Virus record (IMG/VR): IMGVR_UViG_3300015199_000009
Span: 1-36,173 of that record
Length of the DNA: 36,173 bases
Direction: 5' to 3' (one strand)
DNA from: a virus
The notes under the pieces are model-generated. The model did no database searches. It was not told the origin of the DNA and worked only from the letters and a program-made list of their open reading frames with translations. The position numbers and the translations under genes are program-made. Of the stretch, positions 14,653-22,031 are shown one piece after another; positions within the stretch are counted from its first letter, which is position 1; each line of letters begins with the position of its first letter.

Positions 14653-15696
14653 ATGCTAGTCACAATGCCAACCGATTTTTTCCTGCCGCAGCTCGCGTTG
14701 CAGTACACGCGGCAGGCGTTTAACGATTCAATCCAGTTGATGCAGCGCCTGGTGGGCTCGGGCCCTAACAGCCCGGTGCAGCTCCTCAACGATCCTACCA
14801 TGGAGGTCTCGCAATATCTGCAGCAACCGCGTTTCGCACGCATGGGGCTGGGCTTGATCTCGGTGCGCGACATCACCAGCAACGCTGCCTCAACCGTGCA
14901 GAAGCTGACGGCCGTGAACGACCAGGGTGTTAAGTTGCACCGCAAGGTCGGTCCCGTCGAATGGACCTACGACGCGGCGCGGCTGGCCGGACTGGGTAAC
15001 GACGACAATACACGCGCGGCACTGATCAGCGCCGAATACGGCCGTCAAGTGGGCGAGTACATGGCGCTGCACATTCAGCGCAGCGTGATCTCCGCATTGA
15101 TGGGCATGGTCGGCGGCATGACCGCGACTGCGCACACAGTCTCACCCTATTCCGCAAGTGCACGCACCAATCTCTCACCCGCCGTGCTCAACAGCGGCCT
15201 GAACCTGATGGCCGATGCACGCGACCTGATCACCTCGTTGGTGATGCGCAGCGAATCGTTGCAGGACCTGTACAACGATGCCATCGGACGAAGCTATCCC
15301 AACGTGGGCGATCAGGCCCTGGCCGGCAACACGGACACGAACTGCCTGGGCAAGATCAAGGCCATGGTGGACGATCCCGCTTTGACCGCCGTGGGCGCGC
15401 CGTTCAGTAAGTATTTCACGCTGGGTCTCGGCGCGCAGTGCATGCAGGTCTATGCCACGCTGCCCTTCACCACGTACATCCCCTACGTCGCCACGGACCG
15501 CGAAACGGTCACTGTGCGTTTGCGCGGCGATTTCGACATCGAATTGGCTCCCCGCGGGTTACAATGGAACAGCGGCTCCGGCGGCGCGAACCCCAGCGAC
15601 GCCAATCTCGCCACGGGCGGCAACTGGACCCCCACGTACACCAGCCACAAAGAAGTCAAAATAATCCAGATCGTGCACAACTATTCCGGCAACTAA
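14653..15696 (+). CDS. Major capsid protein
   Basis: The 347-residue protein follows the scaffold gene and has the length and composition of HK97-fold capsid proteins. It has a helical N-terminus (FLPQLALQYTRQAFNDSIQL), a beta segment with VRDITSNAASTVQKLTAVND, a segment KVGPVEWTYDAARLAGLGND, and a domain with ALIDAR-like helix MADARDLITSLVMRSESLQD. It ends with beta strands (TVTVRLRGDFDIELAPRGLQ). The start is ATG 14653, eight bases after GGAG; the GTG at 14644 is less likely. No catalytic residues are expected. The assignment rests on gene order and general pattern. Confidence 0.78.
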   Translation: MLVTMPTDFFLPQLALQYTRQAFNDSIQLMQRLVGSGPNSPVQLLNDPTMEVSQYLQQPRFARMGLGLISVRDITSNAASTVQKLTAVNDQGVKLHRKVGPVEWTYDAARLAGLGNDDNTRAALISAEYGRQVGEYMALHIQRSVISALMGMVGGMTATAHTVSPYSASARTNLSPAVLNSGLNLMADARDLITSLVMRSESLQDLYNDAIGRSYPNVGDQALAGNTDTNCLGKIKAMVDDPALTAVGAPFSKYFTLGLGAQCMQVYATLPFTTYIPYVATDRETVTVRLRGDFDIELAPRGLQWNSGSGGANPSDANLATGGNWTPTYTSHKEVKIIQIVHNYSGN

Positions 15697-15697
15697 C

Positions 15698-15791
15698 GGT
15701 AGCGCCCGGCCTCCGCGCCGGGCGAACATCGGCCCCAATGTTCGAACGCAACCGGCAATATGTGCGTCCGACGCGGAGGTCGGACGCTACC
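15698..15791. repeat. REP/BIME element E5
   Basis: The left half (from 15698) is a compensated variant with stem CGCCCGGC/GCCGGGCG around the same CTCCGC loop. The spacer shares ACGCAACCGGCA with E3 and E4. The right half is CGTCCGAC...GTCGGACG ending CTACC at 15791. There is no tandem expansion here. Confidence 0.85.
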
Positions 15792-15804
15792 AACGGAACA
15801 AAAC

Positions 15805-16398
15805 ATGCCTCTTGAACACGACTGCAAATTTCACGATCGCGACGGCAAGGTTTATCCCGCCGCGATCGAACACCTGACAAACCCAGCCGATTACACGGAT
15901 GGGCCGCGCGTCTATTGTGTCCCCGAACACGATCAATACGGGAAACCGGTGCTGACGCAGGTTCTCTTCCGCGAGTCGGGCCAGGATGGCGCCACATTCC
16001 ATCTGGCCGCCGATCCGGACAGCGCGGCCACGCGCTGGCAAACTGGGCGCGGTGGAATCGACACCGATAAATTAGACCCGCGTGGCGGGCATTGGTACCG
16101 CTGCCTGCTGATCCGCCCGCAAGCCGGGTTCAACGAAGTGGGCAGCCAGCCGGCCGCGACAGAGGCCAGCCTTCCCAAGATCCCCATCGTTGACCTGAGC
16201 GTCGATTTTTCCAGCCCACACGGCAAACCCCGCGTCAACCACGTCGGCAACGTCAGGCATATCGGCGACGTGGCATCGGGCCCAGGCATGTCCCGCATCC
16301 CACACTACGTTCCCAACGTTCCCATTCCGCCCATTCTTCCCATAGACTCGCCCAAAAGCGCGCCAGCGACAAAATCCACAAAAACCGACCCAAAGTAG
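15805..16398 (+). CDS. Virion accessory protein, unknown
   Basis: The 197-residue product starts at ATG 15805 after CGGAA; the earlier in-frame ATG lies in the repeat. The N-terminal 110 residues look like a compact domain (HDCKFHDRDGKVYPAAIEHL, then YCVPEHDQYGKPV, GHWYRCLLIRPQAGFNEV). The C-terminal third is Pro-rich and probably extended (VPNVPIPPILPIDSPK). It lies just after the capsid gene, so a head decoration or completion role is possible. No family is recognised. Confidence 0.65.
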   Translation: MPLEHDCKFHDRDGKVYPAAIEHLTNPADYTDGPRVYCVPEHDQYGKPVLTQVLFRESGQDGATFHLAADPDSAATRWQTGRGGIDTDKLDPRGGHWYRCLLIRPQAGFNEVGSQPAATEASLPKIPIVDLSVDFSSPHGKPRVNHVGNVRHIGDVASGPGMSRIPHYVPNVPIPPILPIDSPKSAPATKSTKTDPK

Positions 16399-16417
16399 CA
16401 ATCTACCCATTTCAGCA

Positions 16418-16522
16418 ATGCAGAAACGCCCCCAGCGCCGTTTTTGCCCTTCCGGCGCGGTGCAATTCAACCCAAACGGCAATCTTTTCACACAAGCCCA
16501 AAATAGGACGCGAAAAATATGA
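16418..16522 (+). CDS. Possible tiny protein ahead of the decoration-like gene
   Basis: A 34-residue frame (MQKRPQRRFCPSGAVQFNPN, ending QAQNRTRKI) has its stop overlapping the next start as ATGA, a pattern of coupled genes. There is no ribosome site, so it may be fortuitous. Otherwise 16399-16518 shows no feature. Confidence 0.25.
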   Translation: MQKRPQRRFCPSGAVQFNPNGNLFTQAQNRTRKI

Positions 16523-17082
16523 GCGGCGCGGTAATCGAATCGGCAGAATTGTTCACAGGCCAAAAATTATTCAACGATGGTCTGGCGATTAAGGCCGGCC
16601 AGCAAATCATCGAAGGCGCCGCAATCCAAAGCCTGAACGTTTCGGCCGCCCTGGGCGGCAACGGCAACGGCAACCGCCTAGTCAAACAGATCGTGGGCAT
16701 GGCCGATGCCGCCGACGTGCTGTTGTTCACGATCACGATCCCGAACGCGCTCAGCGCTGCCGGGATCCGCGTCTGTCTCACCGGCATGTTGGGCGACGGC
16801 GATAGTGCCGAAACCAGTTTGTACGATCTAGCCATCAGCCGCATCGCGGGCGCAAACGCGCTCTGCGTGGCCAGCGCCAAAAACGCAATCGCCGCAACCG
16901 TGGGCGTGGCCGGAAATTGCGTGTCGATTCTCACCGTCCCCGCCGTGGCTGGCGCCATCGGCGCGTCCAACACATTCGCCGTGACCGCCCGCGTTACGCG
17001 CAGCGCCGGCGCCTCGACCAACCACAAAATCACCGCGATCGTCGAGCTGCTCAGCCAAATCGGCGGCATCACAATCAGTTAG
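16519..17082 (+). CDS. Head decoration or structural protein candidate
   Basis: The 187-residue protein is rich in Ala, Gly, Ile, Thr and Val with a beta-strand pattern (VSAALGGNGNGNRL, DVLLFTITIPNALSAAGIRV, ITAIVELLSQIGGITIS). It has no signal peptide and few charges, as in many virion surface proteins. It lies after the capsid gene in the head module. AGGA precedes ATG 16519. No catalytic motif or family is recognised. Confidence 0.6.
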   Translation: MSGAVIESAELFTGQKLFNDGLAIKAGQQIIEGAAIQSLNVSAALGGNGNGNRLVKQIVGMADAADVLLFTITIPNALSAAGIRVCLTGMLGDGDSAETSLYDLAISRIAGANALCVASAKNAIAATVGVAGNCVSILTVPAVAGAIGASNTFAVTARVTRSAGASTNHKITAIVELLSQIGGITIS

Positions 17083-17083
17083 C

Positions 17084-17172
17084 GGTAGCGTCCGACCTCC
17101 GTGTCGGACGTTCGGGTTATGCCGGCGCATTGCCAGCCGGATGTGCGTCCGACACGGAGGTCGGACGCTACC
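17084..17172. repeat. REP/BIME element E6
   Basis: GGTAGCG begins at 17084 and the inverted partner ends CTACC at 17172. The stem is CGTCCGAC/GTCGGACG with loop CTCCGT on the left. The spacer differs from that of E3-E5 (TTCGGGTTATGCCGGCGCAT). AGGAAG just after it serves the next gene. Confidence 0.85.
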
Positions 17173-17185
17173 ATAGGAAGAACAC

Positions 17186-17473
17186 ATGCCATCCCAGGCA
17201 AACATATTCGGCCCCGCTGGCGGCGAATTCATCTCCGACGCCACCCCGCAAACCGTGACACTCAACGTGCCAGGCGGCAGCGTGCTTAACAACGGCGCCG
17301 TGCAATCATTCCTGAATCTCGACAACGGCGCAGTCGTCACGACCGAGGGCAACAACCCCAGCGTCGTGCCATTGCCACCGGGCGCGACCAAACGATTGCC
17401 GGCGCAATGCGTGGCATTCAAACACGCAACGAACGCGGGTTCCACGTTTTTGATTTACGAGGGCAGTAACTAA
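17186..17473 (+). CDS. Small virion protein candidate, beta-rich
   Basis: The 95-residue product is beta-rich (ATPQTVTLNVPGGSVLNNGA, RLPAQCVAFKHATNAGSTFL) and contains no membrane segment. A good AGGAAG site precedes ATG 17186. It lies in the head module ahead of a fiber-like gene, so a small decoration or connector protein is likely. No family is recognised. Confidence 0.6.
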   Translation: MPSQANIFGPAGGEFISDATPQTVTLNVPGGSVLNNGAVQSFLNLDNGAVVTTEGNNPSVVPLPPGATKRLPAQCVAFKHATNAGSTFLIYEGSN

Positions 17474-17474
17474 T

Positions 17475-18962
17475 ATGGCTGACGCGATTCAATCCGGACG
17501 ATCGTCATATATTTGGGCCGCGATCCTGACGCTGTTGGGTTTGACAGCCGGGGCGGCCTCGCCGTTTATACTGGGAATCCTCCAGCCGGCCAACGGCGGC
17601 ACGGGCATCAACAATGGCACAAATACACTGACCGTCCCAGCAACAGGCACGGCGGCATTACTGGGGACGGCAAATATTTTTACAGCGGCACAAAATTTTT
17701 CTAGTGGCAACGATACGGGATTTGGATTTCTTTTTGGATCCAACAATGTCACTGGAGCTGAGTATATTGCTCAGGGCATTATACAAGTTACCAACAATTG
17801 CATGCTTAAATGGACAAGTAGTTTGAACGTGTTTGGCACTGTAGACCTTGCGCTTTATCGGAACGCCGCTGGAATTCTGGAAATAAATAATGGTACGGCG
17901 GGCGTGTTTAGCGATTTAAAACTGCGAAAGTTAAGCGCATTCCCGGTCAATGGCTCTCAGAACACTTTCGGCACGGCTACCACGGCTGATGCGCTCGCGG
18001 ATACGTTGATTGCAACGTCGGCGACGACTCAAAAGGGTTTAGTCATCCAAGGTAGCGGGGCCGCTGATAATTCACAGACCGCTAATTTATTCGAGATTCA
18101 GGGCCGTAGCGGTAGTAAATATGCGCAAATTGTCATCTCTGGTGCTGGTGAGGGTGATCTAATTCTTGGTACAACGGCATCAGGATCAGGACCGGGTGCC
18201 TGCGTGCAATCCGATGGTGCGACATTTTCAGTATTTTCTACGCGCAATGCAGGGACGCTTTATCTGCGTAACGGCTCGACGAATTCGTTTGGAATGACTA
18301 GCACGCTTGCAACGTTTCATATCCCATTGGCTACAGACAACACAGTTGCGAGTGGTGTTGCCGGAACGAGTACAGGTCAGTTAATCCTCGCCAATGCCAC
18401 CGGCGCAAATTCAACAATCATTCAGGCGGGCGCAAGCGCGCCGCAAATGACGTATACGTTCCCTACTTCGGCACCCGCTCCGAATCAATTTCTACAATCC
18501 ACAAATGCCACCGGAACTCTTGCATGGGCAAACGGCGCAATCGTATCGCGTGCATCGGCGCAATATGATGCCGTGACAAATACAACTCTAGCAAATGTGC
18601 CCGGATTAACCGGAACACTAACAGCAGGTCGCACCTATTCGTTTAAGGCAACTCTACATTTGACATTGGATGCCACTGGAGGTGTGAAGCTCGCTATCGG
18701 CGGAACATGCACTGCAACCGCGATAATCTACCAGATCAACATGGTAAACAACTCAACGAATTTGAACACGATCAACGCTCGTCAAACGGCATTAGGAGGC
18801 GCGTCTGCACAGGTGTCAGGGACCACCGACTTTGCAGAAATCACAGGGACGATCACGGTAAACGCAGCAGGAACATTGACCGCCCAAATGGCTCAATCGG
18901 CTGCCGTAGGCACTTCGTCCGTTTTGGTCGGTTCTACATTCATTATCCAGGATATCCCCTAA
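17475..18962 (+). CDS. Fiber-like virion protein with N-terminal membrane segment
   Basis: The 495-residue protein has a hydrophobic N-terminus (YIWAAILTLLGLTAGAASPF), then ILQPANGGTGINNGTNTLTV, the PxANGGTxxNGT motif common in phage fibers. The rest is Gly/Thr/Ser/Asn-rich beta repeats. A C-terminal domain (SRASAQYDAVTNTTLANVPG to VGSTFIIQDIP) may be a receptor-binding tip. The part after 17700 is visibly more AT-rich than neighbouring genes, suggesting exchange. A second fiber-like gene with the same motif lies at 28716. Confidence 0.65.
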   Translation: MADAIQSGRSSYIWAAILTLLGLTAGAASPFILGILQPANGGTGINNGTNTLTVPATGTAALLGTANIFTAAQNFSSGNDTGFGFLFGSNNVTGAEYIAQGIIQVTNNCMLKWTSSLNVFGTVDLALYRNAAGILEINNGTAGVFSDLKLRKLSAFPVNGSQNTFGTATTADALADTLIATSATTQKGLVIQGSGAADNSQTANLFEIQGRSGSKYAQIVISGAGEGDLILGTTASGSGPGACVQSDGATFSVFSTRNAGTLYLRNGSTNSFGMTSTLATFHIPLATDNTVASGVAGTSTGQLILANATGANSTIIQAGASAPQMTYTFPTSAPAPNQFLQSTNATGTLAWANGAIVSRASAQYDAVTNTTLANVPGLTGTLTAGRTYSFKATLHLTLDATGGVKLAIGGTCTATAIIYQINMVNNSTNLNTINARQTALGGASAQVSGTTDFAEITGTITVNAAGTLTAQMAQSAAVGTSSVLVGSTFIIQDIP

Positions 18963-19517
18963 ATGTTTCGGATTCGGATATTGCTCGCCTTGATATTTGT
19001 CCCACCCCACGCATTCGCGTTCGAGTTTCTCACGTCGAATAGCAATCCAGTATCCTGGAATTCCACACCGATTGAATATTCGTTTGCGCCAAAAACGCCG
19101 CGAGAAATGAAGCTCGCGGCTATCGGCGTGCTCTCAGAATATGAACAGGCCAGTCATGGAAAATTGAAATTCAAACTCGTGAAATACGAATGGAATACCT
19201 ATCAAATCGCGTTCGTATATTCACGGCTATTTCAAGACTTTCCGTCTCCGGCTGTGACTCGTCCAATTTACGGAGACAGGTTTATTTCGGCGATGATTAT
19301 AGTCAACGGGCAATCGTATAAGTGGCATCGTGGCGCTCCAGCCGCAGACAGACCAAACTTTGATTGCAGTTATGACGCGATTTTACTTCATGAGGTGGGC
19401 CATGCGCTTGGATTAGGTCACTCTGAAAATCCAGACGCGGCGATGTATGCGAGACTGCATTCGTTTTTAAATTCGGACGACATCGCCGGGTTGCTCGCCA
19501 TGTACGGGACGCCATAA
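18963..19517 (+). CDS. Exported matrixin-type zinc metalloprotease
   Basis: The 184-residue protein begins with a signal peptide (MFRIRILLALIFVPPHAFA) and contains LLHEVGHALGLGHS: His143, Glu144, His147 and His153 fit the HExGHxxGxxH zinc site of M10 (matrixin) peptidases. A following DAAMYA gives the Met-turn, and the ending DDIAGLLAMYG is typical of the family. The enzyme would cleave proteins outside the cytoplasm. It sits in the phage module between fiber and membrane genes, with low GC similar to the fiber. It has no clear ribosome site, and its start abuts the fiber stop. A role in host-surface degradation or lysis is only inferred. Confidence 0.85.
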   Translation: MFRIRILLALIFVPPHAFAFEFLTSNSNPVSWNSTPIEYSFAPKTPREMKLAAIGVLSEYEQASHGKLKFKLVKYEWNTYQIAFVYSRLFQDFPSPAVTRPIYGDRFISAMIIVNGQSYKWHRGAPAADRPNFDCSYDAILLHEVGHALGLGHSENPDAAMYARLHSFLNSDDIAGLLAMYGTP

Positions 19518-19524
19518 AAAAATC

Positions 19525-19764
19525 ATGCCCGCCGAATCCGCTCTCGATCTGGCCGCCGTCAAAGTGCCCCAGTGGTTCTCGTCGCTGTTGCTGGTAACCT
19601 GTTTCGCCGTGGCCGTCAGCGCCGCGCATTGGACGTTCAGCTCGATCTCGATGCTGCAGGAAGAATCGACGATCAACCGTGTGATGCGCGAAAACACCGC
19701 CGCCGAAATCCATGAAATCAAAAACAGCGTCAACAAAATTCTCGACCGAACCCCGGCCAAATAA
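19525..19764 (+). CDS. Small single-span membrane protein, holin or spanin candidate
   Basis: The 79-residue product has one membrane segment (WFSSLLLVTCFAVAVSAAHW, about 17-36) and a helical C-terminal domain (TINRVMRENTAAEIHEIKNS). This topology fits a small holin or an i-spanin-like protein. A second membrane peptide overlaps its 3' end in another frame. No Shine-Dalgarno is evident. The lysis role is inferred from topology and neighbours. Confidence 0.55.
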   Translation: MPAESALDLAAVKVPQWFSSLLLVTCFAVAVSAAHWTFSSISMLQEESTINRVMRENTAAEIHEIKNSVNKILDRTPAK

Positions 19765-19822
19765 TTTCGACCTGATCGTGTTCATCGCCATTTTAATCCT
19801 GTTATTTTTTCTGTGTCTTTAG
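19712..19822 (+). CDS. Overlapping 36-residue membrane peptide
   Basis: In a frame different from the preceding gene, ATG 19712 opens a 36-residue frame: a basic Ser/Thr-rich start (MKSKTASTKFSTEPRPNN) and a strongly hydrophobic end (FDLIVFIAILILLFFLCL). Overlapping small membrane proteins are typical of phage lysis cassettes. Its TAG stop overlaps the AGGAGG site of the next gene. No ribosome site for itself is clear. Confidence 0.45.
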   Translation: MKSKTASTKFSTEPRPNNFDLIVFIAILILLFFLCL

Positions 19823-19834
19823 GAGGGATCTAAA

Positions 19835-20956
19835 TTGATCCGCGCTTTTTTGCTGTTGTCCCTGTTGTCCCTGATGTCCCTGATGTCCCTTTGTGCCGCT
19901 GACGGTTTGCGCGTCGACGCATTTACCTCCAACGGTAATGTCACCTCGCACAGCCACGGCACGGCCGGCGCCGTTGACCTGGCCGAATTCGGTTTGCCCG
20001 GATCGCGCTATTGCATCACCGCCGCGCACGTCTGCCACGACAACGAGCACATCACCGTCGAGGTGCAAAATAAATTTCTCGAATGCCGCAACGTCTCTTG
20101 CAACGAGGATCTGGATATCTGTCTGTTGAAATGCGACGCCGATCTGCCGGATCCCGCGAAATTATCGCCAGACGACGGCCCCGTGCGAATCAGTGGCAGC
20201 CCCAAAAACAAACCAGTCATCAGCCTGGCGTGCTGCTCTATTGCAGCCGTCCTGTCCTGTGAACCCGGCATGGCTCACGGCATGTCCGGATCCCCGTGCT
20301 ACAACAAACGCGGGGAAATCGCCGGCATGGTGATCGGCGGCGTGGGCGATGGGCGCGGCGAAATGCGAGACGACACCGCGGGCATCGTGGGAATCGCGGT
20401 GCTGCGAAAATTTCTGAGCCAGGTAAACGACCAAACAGCGAGAAGCGAGAAACGAGAATTGAGAATCGAGAACTCACTTCTCACTTCTCAAGCCTCACTT
20501 CTCATCCCCTGTGCCGACGTGACTGCAACGGCCTCGCCGACCGACAACGCCAGCGATCTGACCGGCTTCATCGGCCGTCTATTCTCGGATTTACTCCCGC
20601 TGTTCGGCGCGGCATTCCTGGCACTGTCCACATTCGCCGCGCACAAAATCGCCGCGAAATTCCACCTCGATGCCATCGCCGGCGTCAACGATCTGATCGA
20701 CGTCGCCGTGGCCAAGGGGGTGAACTACGCCGACGCCTGGGCCGCCTCGAAAACGTTCAAACCCATGGGCAGTTCGAAAATGGAAAACGCGCTGAGTGTG
20801 ATTGAAACGATCATCGGCAACCCGCTGTTTAAAATGTACGGCGCCGATCACATCTCCAAACTGGTCGAGGCCTATCTGCACAATCAAACCACGCAGGCCG
20901 CGCCCGCGTCGTTCACGGGCAACGCAATCCCAAACGTGCCAGCGCCGTCGCACTAG
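19835..20956 (+). CDS. Exported chymotrypsin-fold protease fused to holin-like domain
   Basis: This 373-residue frame starts with TTG after AGGAGG. A signal peptide (about 1-22) has a core made of 9-nt repeats. A trypsin-like domain follows, with a candidate triad His65 (ITAAHVC), Asp94 (EDLDICLLK) and Ser151 (HGMSGSPC). Residues about 203-224 are encoded by a GAGAAG-family repeat. Then comes a membrane segment (FSDLLPLFGAAFLALSTFAA) and a helical domain (DLIDVAVAKGVNYADAWAAS, then KMENALSVIETIIG) resembling LL-H-type phage holins. The two halves look like separate genes joined by the repeat; GTG 20519 (Val229) could start the second one. A slippery CCCAAAC near the end may extend the protein in the -1 frame. 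Confidence 0.75.
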   Translation: MIRAFLLLSLLSLMSLMSLCAADGLRVDAFTSNGNVTSHSHGTAGAVDLAEFGLPGSRYCITAAHVCHDNEHITVEVQNKFLECRNVSCNEDLDICLLKCDADLPDPAKLSPDDGPVRISGSPKNKPVISLACCSIAAVLSCEPGMAHGMSGSPCYNKRGEIAGMVIGGVGDGRGEMRDDTAGIVGIAVLRKFLSQVNDQTARSEKRELRIENSLLTSQASLLIPCADVTATASPTDNASDLTGFIGRLFSDLLPLFGAAFLALSTFAAHKIAAKFHLDAIAGVNDLIDVAVAKGVNYADAWAASKTFKPMGSSKMENALSVIETIIGNPLFKMYGADHISKLVEAYLHNQTTQAAPASFTGNAIPNVPAPSH

Positions 20957-21201
20957 GCGCCGCCACCGTAGCAGGCCAGATTTTAAAATCCGCGCAGACC
21001 CCCGCCGAACAGGCCGCGATCTCAATCGGCGCGATACTCGCGCCACTGGAAACAGAGATCGCCAAAATCGCAACAACCGCAATTATAGGAGCCATCCATG
21101 CGCCTGACACTGTCGAAAATTCTCTGCCTGATACTACTGAGCATGACGCCCTGGTTGAGCGGCTGCGGCGGGACCAGAGTAATAATCAGCTCCCCTCATG
21201 A
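20929..21201 (+). other. Candidate -1 frameshift site and 90-codon extension
   Basis: CCCAAAC at 20929-20935 is read C-CCA-AAC in the zero frame, the canonical form of a -1 slippery heptamer. The -1 frame then stays open to TGA at 21199-21201. It is protein-like (ASAVALGAATVAGQILKSAQ, EQAAISIGAILAPLETEIAK) and has no ATG, GTG or TTG to start it. Without frameshifting the upstream gene stops at 20954-20956. The extension overlaps the start of the lipoprotein gene. Confidence 0.5.
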
Positions 21202-21337
21202 CGACGTGCGGATTGCCGAAAAAATAAACGCGCGCGTCTACGTGAAGGACAAAACCGGCACCTGGTCAAAATCCAAAAACAAAATCCAGATCAACGAGGG
21301 CGACTACCTGATCTCCGGATCCGCGCTGACAAAATAA
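21098..21337 (+). CDS. Small lipoprotein
   Basis: The 79-residue product has a signal peptide ending in a lipobox, LSGC, within MTPWLSGCGG, so the mature protein would be about 57 residues anchored by lipid. The mature part is short and charged (AEKINARVYVKDKTGTWSKS). Small phage lipoproteins near holin-like genes are often o-spanins, but the Pro-rich look of Rz1 is absent, so this is tentative. AGGAG precedes ATG 21098. Confidence 0.7.
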   Translation: MRLTLSKILCLILLSMTPWLSGCGGTRVIISSPHDDVRIAEKINARVYVKDKTGTWSKSKNKIQINEGDYLISGSALTK

Positions 21338-21389
21338 ATTATCACGCGCGCCCGCCGCGGCCTATAGAGCAACGCGGGCAAAATTTAAA

Positions 21390-21599
21390 ATGAAAACCCG
21401 CATACGCAATCTCTGCTATTGTTGCCAGTGCGGACAAACAACCCCGCACACACGCGCGGAGCTGTCGTGCAAATGGCGCTGTGTGAGGTGTACAAATGTC
21501 CAGTCTATTCACCCTTTTGGCCACAAAAATGCACAAAAAGCACAAAAAACAGATGTGTTAATTTTGTGCTTTTTGTGCATTTTTGTGGCTATCCTTTAG
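21390..21599 (+). CDS. Zinc-ribbon-like small protein with repeat-derived C-terminus
   Basis: The 69-residue frame encodes CYCCQCGQTTPH and KWRCVRCTNVQ, two CxxC knuckles of a probable zinc ribbon at about 9-36. From about residue 45 the sequence (HKNAQKAQKTDVLILCFLCI) comes from the A/T-rich palindrome at 21520-21589, so the original C-terminus was probably different. The ribosome site is poor. DNA or RNA binding is possible. Confidence 0.5.
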   Translation: MKTRIRNLCYCCQCGQTTPHTRAELSCKWRCVRCTNVQSIHPFGHKNAQKAQKTDVLILCFLCIFVAIL

Positions 21600-21626
21600 G
21601 CGTAACCCATGGCCAGTCTATTCACC
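21496..21626. repeat. Palindrome flanked by duplicated gene start
   Basis: An 18-base direct repeat, ATG-G/T-CCAGTCTATTCACC (21496-21513 and 21609-21626, one mismatch), brackets a perfect 28-base inverted repeat of GCCACAAAAATGCAC type (21520-21547 and 21562-21589). The second copy is the start of the next gene. The first, after a GAGGTG site, would encode a 21-codon peptide. Confidence 0.8.
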
Positions 21627-22028
21627 GCAGCCGAGACCACCAAGGTTTTTAAAATTTTCGGCATACCACAATCCGGCAGCGCCTACGTCGCCGGCCGCAT
21701 AATCAGTTTGTATGGCCCTGGCGGAAACACCTACGATTTTTCGGCGCTCGTGACCGCGCTTAACACGCAGCTCGCCGCCGTCAACGCCACCGCCTATATC
21801 GAGTGCCAGACCCAGATCGTCGAGTGGGATAATATTACCGATTTCTCGGAACTCACCGTCGATTCCGACAGCAGCTCGAAGGGGCAGCTCGTCAACCACG
21901 CCAAACGCCGAGACCGCGTGCGCATGACAATCAGCAATTTAATCGGTTTCGTTTGCCCGCCCGGCGGTTTTTTCGCGGATTCGAACCTGGTGCAATGGGG
22001 CGGCAATGGCCCGCGCGTGTTGAGGTAG
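21609..22028 (+). CDS. Head-tail connector or tail protein candidate
   Basis: The 139-residue product starts at ATG 21609, the downstream copy of a duplicated start region. It is mixed alpha/beta (YVAGRIISLYGPGGNTYDFS, AYIECQTQIVEWDNITDFSE) and ends KRRDRVRMTISNLIGFVCPP. The following genes are also of connector size, which fits head-tail joining or neck proteins. No family is recognised. Confidence 0.6.
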   Translation: MASLFTAAETTKVFKIFGIPQSGSAYVAGRIISLYGPGGNTYDFSALVTALNTQLAAVNATAYIECQTQIVEWDNITDFSELTVDSDSSSKGQLVNHAKRRDRVRMTISNLIGFVCPPGGFFADSNLVQWGGNGPRVLR

Positions 22029-22031
22029 GCC

